Shown here piece by piece: positions 17,464-24,920 of a DNA stretch of 64,000 bases. The DNA is taken from NCBI GenBank assembly GCA_001898485.1, contig MKTY01000019.1, positions 744,001 to 808,000 on the forward strand, in the 5' to 3' direction. Position numbers and translations under genes: made by a program. Every line of letters starts with the position of its first letter. Position 1 is the first letter of the stretch. The DNA is from Sphingobacteriales bacterium 46-32 (GTDB lineage Bacteria > Bacteroidota > Bacteroidia > Chitinophagales > Chitinophagaceae). Below the pieces are notes generated by a model, which was given only the letters and a program-made list of their open reading frames with translations, made no database searches and was not told the origin of the DNA.

Positions 17464-17853
17464 ATGATTCTGCCGGATTTATTTGTGGGTCCATCACCGG
17501 AACGTGACCGGGGTGTATTTACTGCCATTGATTTGCCAGCCAATACAATAATTGAAATAGCGCCAGTCATAGTCATGTCGGCGTCAGACCGTCAGTTGCT
17601 TGATCAGACACTGCTGCATGATTATATTTTTGAATGGCTGGTAGAAAAAGAAGGCGAAGCCTGCTGTATGTCACTTGGATATGTTCCATTGTATAATCAT
17701 AAAAGTCCGGCCAATTGTGATTATGAAATGGATTTTACCAACCGTCTGATCAGGATACGAACAGTAAAGCCTGTGGAAGCTGGTGAAGAACTGTTTATCA
17801 ACTATAATGGTGAATGGGACAACGTGGCTCCCGTTTGGTTTGATACAAAATAA
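17464..17853 (+). CDS. SET domain protein
   Basis: A 129-residue protein consisting of little more than a SET domain: an N-terminal GVFTAIDLPANTIIEIAPVIVM, then LGYVPLYNHKSPANCDYEMD (the NH cofactor-binding motif) and AGEELFINYNGEW (the ELxxNY motif). SET domains transfer methyl groups from S-adenosylmethionine to protein lysines. Small stand-alone bacterial SET proteins have mostly unknown targets. It is divergent from mgtE, has a terminator right after its stop, and stands alone. Confidence 0.85.
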   Translation: MILPDLFVGPSPERDRGVFTAIDLPANTIIEIAPVIVMSASDRQLLDQTLLHDYIFEWLVEKEGEACCMSLGYVPLYNHKSPANCDYEMDFTNRLIRIRTVKPVEAGEELFINYNGEWDNVAPVWFDTK

Positions 17854-17878
17854 AAAAGCCACCCGAAGGCGGCTTTAA
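17854..17878 (+). terminator. Terminator after SET gene
   Basis: AAAGCC (17855-17860) / GGCTTT (17871-17876), with an internal CC/GG pair and a CGAA loop, between the convergent SET and CHRD genes. The flanking A and T runs are short. Confidence 0.6.
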
Positions 17879-17899
17879 AGCTATGTTTAACAGGTGTTA

Positions 17900-18490
17900 T
17901 TAATCAAACCGGATTTGTCCTCTTATTTCTCCAAACCAACGATACAGGAATGCTCCTGAGCCGGAAACAGGCAGAGTAGTTTTCGTATGAACAGTTATGA
18001 AATAAAGACCGTTGAGCAGATCCTGTTGTCTTACTTTTACTCCGTCTACCAGCAACGTTCCTGTATAAGAACCTGTAGAAGGTCGAAAGGCTTTGGTGGG
18101 TGCCTGGGTAGTCACACCGTTTAGCTCCTGAAGTACTATGTAGGGAGTGGTTGTTATTCCAGTAGGATTTGCACCGGTAAACGAGGGATTCAGAATGGGA
18201 TATCCGACCGGAGCAGGTCCGCAGACACGAATGGCTATTACGCTGTCAGACAAACCAGACCATGTTAAGCTGTAATTAATAATACCCACACGTTTATCAT
18301 AACTTACAGACAGACTGCCTAATCCGGCAGAAGGGCTGGCAACAGGGGCTACCTGAGCACCTGTAACCGGAATGTCTGATTTGGAATAGGCATTGACTTT
18401 ATCTTTCTCGCTATCTTTTTCACAGGAGATAATGGTGCTGGTCAGGGCAAAGCAGAGTGAGGCCAGGGCAGTTAGTTTAAACAATTTCAT
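17900..18490 (-). CDS. CHRD domain lipoprotein
   Basis: A 196-residue predicted lipoprotein (signal sequence ending STIISC, Cys23). The mature part has a CHRD-like layout: YDKRVGIINYSLTWSGLSDSVIAIRVCGPAPVGYP, a central TGSYTGTLLVDG segment, and a C-terminal FITVHTKT...FLYRWFGEIRGQI, matching the H-T and EIRGQ marks of the family. The usual HIHGPA core is replaced by IRVCGPA. CHRD domains occur in secreted proteins of unknown function. It lies 118 bases downstream of the PA14 protein on the same strand. Confidence 0.75.
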   Translation of the reverse strand: MKLFKLTALASLCFALTSTIISCEKDSEKDKVNAYSKSDIPVTGAQVAPVASPSAGLGSLSVSYDKRVGIINYSLTWSGLSDSVIAIRVCGPAPVGYPILNPSFTGANPTGITTTPYIVLQELNGVTTQAPTKAFRPSTGSYTGTLLVDGVKVRQQDLLNGLYFITVHTKTTLPVSGSGAFLYRWFGEIRGQIRFD

Positions 18491-18572
18491 GGTTGCATGA
18501 TTTGCAGTAAATATAAGAATAAATTGTTTTTACCCCATCCCGCCTCTTTTCTTTTGCCCCGGCGTTTATAAA

Positions 18573-18608
18573 TTGTTCAAAAGCCGTTCGGGTGGCCGGT
18601 TTCGGCCC
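18573..18608 (-). terminator. Possible terminator after the PA14-repeat gene
   Basis: GGCCG-GTTT-CGGCC (18594-18607) and an outer GCCG/CGGC pair followed by TTTT on the minus strand lie directly after the stop. The stem is imperfect. Confidence 0.35.
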
Positions 18609-20111
18609 TTATTGCTTCATAAAACGGGCCTGAAATGCGGGTAAATCTGCCGTGGTTATCCGGACAAAATACATACCCGGGGCCAGGCGTTCCGTCTGAC
18701 TGAAAATGGCAGTAACCTGTCCTTTTTCAAGAGTAGCCAGCTCCTGCCGGTACCAGATACGTCCATCGGCTCCTGTAATGGATACGACCGGATGCTGCAG
18801 TCGTTGGGGGCTTTGTATATAGATGGCTCCTGAAGAAACGCTGGTGGGGAACAAACGGATCGTATGAAAGACACCATCAACACGCACTATGGGAGAATAA
18901 GTAACAGCACCACGGGTATCCGTCATACGCAGGCGATAGAAGAACCGGCGGTCTGCGGCATCGGGATCTGTAAAACGGTACATAAGCCGGTTACTGAGTT
19001 TTGTTCCATCTGCACCATCCATAACGCCTATAGCAGAAAACTGTGTGCCATCGTTACTGCGCTCCACCTCAATTTTTGCCGGATCACTTTCTCCGCTAAA
19101 CTCCCATTTCAATACATTTTGCTGCTGTTCACGATTGGCTACAAACGAAAGCAAATCGATTTTAAGAATGATATTCGACTGCATCTGAAAACTGATACGG
19201 TTATCACCGCCATTTTCATAATACTCCAGCACCATATCGGTTAGCCCATTAAGGTTTACGGAATATGCAGAACTGGTAAACGATTGATCATTCCACCGGT
19301 TGATGATCCAGGTGGCACCGCCATCCACACTCAGCCGGTATCCATCATCGCCACCTACTACGAAATTGTAATTGCCGGATGGAAAGTTTTTACGTAATCT
19401 GAACCGAACACTGAATGTTTCAGTCTGCACACTGCAGTTGCTTGTCGGTAAAATTGTATTGCTGCCGCCAAAATTTTCATCAAAGCTGGCATATCCGGCA
19501 CTTCCACGCAGTATCACGCCCTTATAAATATTGAAGTTGGTACCATCGTACACATAACCGCGCCAGAGATCATTAGTGCCGTATTCTGCTGTGTTTTCTG
19601 AACCCATGCAGGTAGTGCCCATCGAAAAGGAAATACGGTTATCGCCTTCATTTTCATAAAACTCAAGAACCAGATCGTAAGTACCATCGAGATAGACTGC
19701 GGCTGTGCTGACAGTATATCCCTGATCGACCCACCGGTCAATGATCCAGGTGGCTCCGCCATCAACGCTCAGGCGATAGCCATCATCGCCACCAACGGTG
19801 AACTCATACCCACCGGCGGCAAATGTTTTGGTTAGTTTATAACGAACACTATAGGTAGAGGTATAAATGGAGCAGCCATTGGTGGTATAGTTGGCATTGC
19901 TGCCGCCAAATGACTGGTCAAATGCCGGATTACCTGCTGTACCTTCTGTAACATAACCGGCATATCCCGTAAAATTGATATTGTCGTATACATAACCGAT
20001 CCATACATCACCTGTGCCGTAGCTGACCTGGTTACCCTGGGGGCTACACTGTGACCTGGTAGTGGAATGAATGATAATGCCAATAAATGACAGGAGTAGA
20101 AGTTTCTTCAT
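18609..20111 (-). CDS. Secreted protein with two PA14-like repeats and T9SS sorting domain
   Basis: A 500-residue secreted protein. After a signal peptide (cleaved near TTRSQC) come two tandem copies of about 150 residues. Each starts with a YGTxDxWxGYVYD...N(F) motif followed by GG.AGYA.FD..FGGSN, and contains FTVGGDDGYRLSVDGGATWI(I)(D/N)RW and a Tyr-Glu-Asn (E/Y)FYENEGDNRISF strand, as in PA14-type carbohydrate-binding beta-sandwiches. A typical Bacteroidota linker follows (LLSFVANREQQQNVLKWEFSGESDPAKIEVERS). The C-terminal 80 residues match a T9SS type A sorting domain (IRLFPTSVSSGAIYIQ, LAPGMYFVRITT). The sugar ligand is unknown. Confidence 0.85.
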   Translation of the reverse strand: MKKLLLLSFIGIIIHSTTRSQCSPQGNQVSYGTGDVWIGYVYDNINFTGYAGYVTEGTAGNPAFDQSFGGSNANYTTNGCSIYTSTYSVRYKLTKTFAAGGYEFTVGGDDGYRLSVDGGATWIIDRWVDQGYTVSTAAVYLDGTYDLVLEFYENEGDNRISFSMGTTCMGSENTAEYGTNDLWRGYVYDGTNFNIYKGVILRGSAGYASFDENFGGSNTILPTSNCSVQTETFSVRFRLRKNFPSGNYNFVVGGDDGYRLSVDGGATWIINRWNDQSFTSSAYSVNLNGLTDMVLEYYENGGDNRISFQMQSNIILKIDLLSFVANREQQQNVLKWEFSGESDPAKIEVERSNDGTQFSAIGVMDGADGTKLSNRLMYRFTDPDAADRRFFYRLRMTDTRGAVTYSPIVRVDGVFHTIRLFPTSVSSGAIYIQSPQRLQHPVVSITGADGRIWYRQELATLEKGQVTAIFSQTERLAPGMYFVRITTADLPAFQARFMKQ

Positions 20112-20272
20112 AGTACTGGATTAAGTATTTACACTTAAACGCCAAGATAACGGCATTCAGCTAAGAGTTATTACTTAGTGTCCGAATACTTGAGAAATGT
20201 CAAACCACTATGCAGGAAAATAAGTGGTTTTACCAGGTAAATACACTTGTTTTCCTGTTATTCCTGATCATA
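20112..20272. other. Intergenic stretch between mutS and the PA14 gene
   Basis: About 160 AT-rich bases between two minus-strand genes. I see no gene, hairpin or consensus promoter that I can support. Confidence 0.4.
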
Positions 20273-22897
20273 TTAGCGAATTTTATTCTTGATTTCCTGC
20301 AATTTAAGCAGGGCTTCCACTGGTGTAAGCCGGTTAATATCGAGATCGGCAAGCGTTTCACGGATATCGGAAAAGGTCTCGGAGTGGGCATCAAAAATTG
20401 ACATTTGGAACTGTGGGCCGGCCAGCTGTTTTACTTTTTCGGTCGTGCTTTCCTGTTTTTGTTCACCTTCAGCCGATGCATGCATACTTTCCAGCTGGGC
20501 CAGTATTTCGTTGGCCCGTTTGATAAGGGAAGGAGGCATACCGGCCATCCGGGCTACATGAATACCAAAGCTGTGCGTGCTGCCGCCGGGTGCCAGCTTG
20601 CGCAGGAAGATAATCTTATTGCCTACCTCTTTGTTGGTAATATGATAGTTCCTCACACGCGTTAGCCGTTGTTCCAGTTCGTTGAGCTCGTGATAGTGGG
20701 TGGCAAAAAGGGTTTTGGGTTGTTCCGGTGCATTATGTAAATGTTCGGCAATACTCCAGGCTATGGAAATGCCATCGTAGGTAGAAGTGCCGCGACCGAT
20801 CTCATCCAGCAGCACCAGGCTACGGTTGGTAATATTGTTGATGATGGATGCTGTTTCATTCATTTCCACCATAAAGGTTGATTCACCGCCGCTCAGGTTG
20901 TCGGAAGCGCCAACGCGGGTAAAAATTTTATCGGTAAGGGATATGCGTGCTTCAGTGGCCGGTACAAAGCTACCGATATGAGCCATCAGGGTAATGAGTG
21001 CCGTTTGTCGCAGCAGTGCACTTTTACCACTCATATTCGGACCAGTCAGAATGATGATCTGCTGATCGGTTTTATTTAATACCAGGTCATTGTTGATATA
21101 GGTTTCGCCTGCCGGCAAATGACGCTCAATGACCGGGTGGCGGCCTTCTTTTACTACCCATTCATCGCCTTCGTGCAATTCCGGTTTTTTGTAGCGGTAT
21201 TGAATGGCGTTGCCGGCAAAGCAGGTGAGGCAATCCAGTACGGCGGCTACATGACCGTTGTTTTGAAGCGCAGCAAGGTATTCCATTAGTCCGCTTACCA
21301 GGTCTTCGTACAGTTGTTGCTCAATTGCAAGGATCTTTTCTTCAGCGCCTACTATTTTTTCTTCATAGTCTTTCAGCTCCGGAGTAATATACCTTTCAGC
21401 GTTAGCCAGGGTTTGCTTACGCATCCAGGTTTCGGGTACTTTGTTTTTATGTGAGTTCGTGACTTCGAGGTAGTAACCAAATACGTTGTTGAAGCCTATC
21501 TTGAGTGAGCTGATGCCGGTATTTTCGGCTTCACGGGCCTGCAGGCGTGTCAGGTATTCCTTACCGCTGTGGGCTATTTCGCGCAGGCTGTCGAGTTCGG
21601 CGCTGATTCCGTTATTGATAACGCCTCCTTTGGCCGTAACAGCAGGAGGATTCTCCATGAGTTCGCGGGCAATCCGTTCGGCGATCTGCGGGCAGGGATG
21701 AAGTTTGCCGCCAAGTTGTTGCAAATAAGGGTTGGCGGCATTTTCACAGTATTGTTTCAATAAGGCTATCTGCTGCAATCCGCGTCCGAGTTGTGCAACT
21801 TCACGCGGGTTGATTTTTCGGAGCGGTATTTTCGATACCAGGCGTTCAATATCGCCGCATTGTTTTACGGCATGGCTGATCTGCTGCCGCAGGTCTGTTT
21901 CGCGGATGAAATATTCTACCAGTTCCAGCCGCTCATTTATCTGCCGCATATCTTTCAGCGGAAAAACGATCCAGCGCTTAAGCAATCTTGCGCCCATGGG
22001 CGATACAGTATTGTCGAGTACGCTCAGCAAAGTATGATTGCCTTCGGCATGGCCATATACCAGCTCCAGGTTGCGGATGGTGAACCGGTCCATCCATAAA
22101 AAATCATCGCGGTCTATTCGTTGCAGGGCAGTAATATGCTGCAGATGGGGATGCTCTGTGTCTTTCAGATAATGGATTACAGCGCCGGCGGCAACAAGCC
22201 CCAGATCCAGATCATCGACGCCAAATCCTTTTAAGGAGTGGGTCTGAAAATGTTTCAGCAGTGTTTCTGTAGCATAAGGAAGATCGAAGAGCCATTCATC
22301 CAGGGTATAAGTGTAGATACGTCCCCCAAATTGCTCCTTGAATTTTTTTTGATGCTGCCGCTGAAATATCACTTCGGCCGGCCGGAAACTTTGCAGCAGT
22401 TTGTCTGCGTATTCGCGGTCGCCCTGGGCCAGAAAGAATTCACCTGTTGAAATATCCAGGAAAGCAAGGCCATACCGGTCATCGGCAGTTATGTGCAGGC
22501 CTGCCAGGAAATTGTTACTGTTATGCTCCAGTAGCTTATCGTTTACTGCTGTGCCGGGAGTCACCATCTCTGTCACGCCTCTTTTTACTACGCCCTTGGC
22601 CTGTTTGGGATCTTCCAACTGGTCGCAAACGGCTACCCGGTATCCGGCTTTCACCAGTTTATGGAGGTAGGTATCTATAGAATGATGGGGAAAGCCAGCC
22701 AGCTCTGAAGCGGCGGCGGCGCCATTATTGCGCTTGGTGAGGGTAATACCCAGCACCTGTGAGGCAATGATGGCATCCTGGCCAAAAGTTTCATAAAAAT
22801 CACCTACACGAAAAAGAAGGATCGCATCGGGGTATTTCTGCTTGATTGCCCGGTGCTGCTGCATCATGGGAGTCTCTGACTGGTTCGGTTTGGCCAT
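20273..22897 (-). CDS. mutS: DNA mismatch repair protein MutS
   Basis: An 874-residue mismatch-recognition ATPase. The N-terminal domain has PMMQQHRAIKQKYPDAILLFRVGDFYETF, including the F-Y-E mismatch-binding motif. Connector, lever and clamp domains follow. The C-terminal ATPase has Walker A TGPNMSGKSALLRQ, signature DNLSGGESTFMVEM and Walker B SLVLLDEIGRGTSTYDG, with ATHYHELNELE downstream. The length matches MutS1. It is divergent from the MuiA-like gene. Confidence 0.98.
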   Translation of the reverse strand: MAKPNQSETPMMQQHRAIKQKYPDAILLFRVGDFYETFGQDAIIASQVLGITLTKRNNGAAAASELAGFPHHSIDTYLHKLVKAGYRVAVCDQLEDPKQAKGVVKRGVTEMVTPGTAVNDKLLEHNSNNFLAGLHITADDRYGLAFLDISTGEFFLAQGDREYADKLLQSFRPAEVIFQRQHQKKFKEQFGGRIYTYTLDEWLFDLPYATETLLKHFQTHSLKGFGVDDLDLGLVAAGAVIHYLKDTEHPHLQHITALQRIDRDDFLWMDRFTIRNLELVYGHAEGNHTLLSVLDNTVSPMGARLLKRWIVFPLKDMRQINERLELVEYFIRETDLRQQISHAVKQCGDIERLVSKIPLRKINPREVAQLGRGLQQIALLKQYCENAANPYLQQLGGKLHPCPQIAERIARELMENPPAVTAKGGVINNGISAELDSLREIAHSGKEYLTRLQAREAENTGISSLKIGFNNVFGYYLEVTNSHKNKVPETWMRKQTLANAERYITPELKDYEEKIVGAEEKILAIEQQLYEDLVSGLMEYLAALQNNGHVAAVLDCLTCFAGNAIQYRYKKPELHEGDEWVVKEGRHPVIERHLPAGETYINNDLVLNKTDQQIIILTGPNMSGKSALLRQTALITLMAHIGSFVPATEARISLTDKIFTRVGASDNLSGGESTFMVEMNETASIINNITNRSLVLLDEIGRGTSTYDGISIAWSIAEHLHNAPEQPKTLFATHYHELNELEQRLTRVRNYHITNKEVGNKIIFLRKLAPGGSTHSFGIHVARMAGMPPSLIKRANEILAQLESMHASAEGEQKQESTTEKVKQLAGPQFQMSIFDAHSETFSDIRETLADLDINRLTPVEALLKLQEIKNKIR

Positions 22898-22936
22898 TTT
22901 TTCTTCATTTCAGGCCTGCCCGGCAGACCATGGCGA

Positions 22937-22944
22937 CAAAAATA
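22937..22944 (-). promoter_or_regulatory. Predicted -7 box of mutS
   Basis: TATTTTTG on the minus strand matches TAnnTTTG, about 40 bases before the mutS start. No convincing -33 element at 19 bases. Confidence 0.4.
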
Positions 22945-22999
22945 AGGAAGTGTTTTGTGTAAGACGGTTGTAAACGGCATCTGTAGATAAAAACTTACT

Positions 23000-24694
23000 A
23001 TGCGTGTATATCTGTTTTTAATCAGTACTCTTATGGGGCTCAACCTGCAGGCGCAGGATACGGCACGTACCCAGGCCACCATGAATAAAGCCACGGTCTA
23101 TTTTGGCTATGGTGCAGAATTATCTCACGAAGCAAAAGCAACCGTATCGGCTACTACCCGATACATTATCATCGATCAGCTAAGTACCAGCCTTGATGTG
23201 GGCAGTCTCCAGGTAAGCTGCCCCGAAGATGTATCTATCCTGTCTCAGCAGTTTCTGTTGTATACGCCACCATCGGCCGCACCTGTAAAAAGTCGTGAAC
23301 AATTACAGGCAGAAGACAGTCTGCGGGTATTGAGCCGCGAAGTGCTGCGGATCGAGAATAAGATCCAGATTGAACAGGAAACAATGAATAAAACCGGCCT
23401 GCTCATAGAAGCTACGCTGGGTGGACAGGGGGGTAAAAATGTTACCAGTGCAGAGGTACTGAAACTGGTGGAGTATTACAATACACGTATTGAAACGGCC
23501 CGCAATAAAATATTCGGCATGAAAGAACAGGTAACCAGTCTCCAGGAGCAGATCACAGCGTTGCGTACAAAAATTGATCAGATGAAACAGACCGGGCTGG
23601 TTCGTTCAAAAACAACAGGCCGGCTGATACTACAGGTGTTAAGTCGTCGTGCGGGACAAATTCCGGTCACCCTCAGTTACTATACGCCTAATGCAGGCTG
23701 GACGCCGGTATATGATGTGCGGGTGAATTCAAAAAATAATAAGGTAAAAATGATTTATAAAGCGGCTCTTACACAAACTACCGGTCTTGACTGGACACAA
23801 ACCCGTCTTTCGCTAAGCACCGGTACACCCAGGTTTGGGGTGGTAGCTCCTGTACTTACCCCCTGGAACCTTCAATTGTACGTTCCTGAAATGTACAAAG
23901 CCATGCAGGACCGGGCGGCTTATATGAACAGCCGGCGTAACCAGTTGCAGAGTTTTGCAAGGGAAAAAGAGCTGGCAGAAGTCGTGGTAACCGGTAATGG
24001 TGCTGATCTCGAGATCAGACAACGGAGTGATACATCGCGTTTCTCCAGTACGATCCAGGACTTTACCACACTTTCGGAAGGGCAGCTCAATACCAATTAT
24101 GATATCGATTTGCCTTATTCCATCACCAGCGATGGCCAGTTGCATAGTGTGGCGATTAAGGAAGAGAATATAAACTGTTTCTTTAAAAATTACGCGGTTC
24201 CCAAAGTAGATAAGGATGCCTACCTGCTTGCAGAAATTGCCGACTGGCAAAACCTGGACCTGCTGCCCGGTGAGGCCAACATCATTATGGACGATACTTA
24301 TATCGGCAAAACCAGTATAGATCCTAATATCACTTCCGATACGCTTCATCTGTCGCTGGGGCGCGATACCCGTGTAGCTGTAAAAAGATCATTGCTCAAA
24401 GACCTGAGCAGTCTTAAATCATCCGGCGGCAGCAACCGGCAGACATTTACCTACGAGATCGTTGTAAAGAATAACAAATCTACCGATGTAAATCTTTTGC
24501 TGAAAGATCAGTATCCGTTGAGCAATATCAAAGAAGTGGAAGTGAAACTGGAAGATGCCGGTGGCGCTATGATCAATGAGGAACTGGGCGTACTTACCTG
24601 GAAGCTGGAGCTGAAACCCGGTGAAAGCAAAAAAATCCGGTTCTCGTACAATGTGAAATATCCTAAGGATAAGAAGATTGTGAATTTAAGGTAG
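23000..24694 (+). CDS. MuiA-like DUF4139 domain protein
   Basis: A 564-residue exported protein (signal peptide MRVYLFLISTLMGLNLQAQ). The N-terminal 20-115 is a DUF4140-like strand-rich region (NKATVYFGYGAELSHEAKATV), then a coiled coil (about 100-200), then the C-terminal DUF4139 domain (about 215-560) with LSYYTPNAGWTPVYDVRVNS, YKAALTQTTGLDWTQTRLSLSTGTPRFG and LTWKLELKPGESKKIRFSYNVKYPKDK. This architecture is called mucoidy inhibitor MuiA family, after a gene whose overexpression affects capsule in other bacteria. A biochemical function is not established. It sits alone and is followed by a strong terminator. Confidence 0.88.
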   Translation: MRVYLFLISTLMGLNLQAQDTARTQATMNKATVYFGYGAELSHEAKATVSATTRYIIIDQLSTSLDVGSLQVSCPEDVSILSQQFLLYTPPSAAPVKSREQLQAEDSLRVLSREVLRIENKIQIEQETMNKTGLLIEATLGGQGGKNVTSAEVLKLVEYYNTRIETARNKIFGMKEQVTSLQEQITALRTKIDQMKQTGLVRSKTTGRLILQVLSRRAGQIPVTLSYYTPNAGWTPVYDVRVNSKNNKVKMIYKAALTQTTGLDWTQTRLSLSTGTPRFGVVAPVLTPWNLQLYVPEMYKAMQDRAAYMNSRRNQLQSFAREKELAEVVVTGNGADLEIRQRSDTSRFSSTIQDFTTLSEGQLNTNYDIDLPYSITSDGQLHSVAIKEENINCFFKNYAVPKVDKDAYLLAEIADWQNLDLLPGEANIIMDDTYIGKTSIDPNITSDTLHLSLGRDTRVAVKRSLLKDLSSLKSSGGSNRQTFTYEIVVKNNKSTDVNLLLKDQYPLSNIKEVEVKLEDAGGAMINEELGVLTWKLELKPGESKKIRFSYNVKYPKDKKIVNLR

Positions 24695-24735
24695 AAAGCA
24701 GGTAAAGGGTAAGGGGGATTAAGGCAAAGGGATAA

Positions 24736-24768
24736 AAAAGGGTGACAAAATCTGTCACCCTTTTCTTA
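24736..24768 (+). terminator. Terminator after the MuiA-like gene
   Basis: Perfect 12-bp stem AAAAGGGTGACA (24736-24747) / TGTCACCCTTTT (24753-24764) with a 5-base loop. The T tract is in the 3' arm. Confidence 0.88.
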
Positions 24769-24920
24769 TATAAAATATAAGTAGAAGGATAGACGCATAG
24801 GGCTGCTTAATGCACAGCAAAACAGCGATTTGTAAATGCAAAGAATATGTTAAAGAGGTTGTTCGAAGTTCTTCGTACGAATATTGTCGTATTTTAGCGC
24901 ATCTAAACCACAACTGATAA

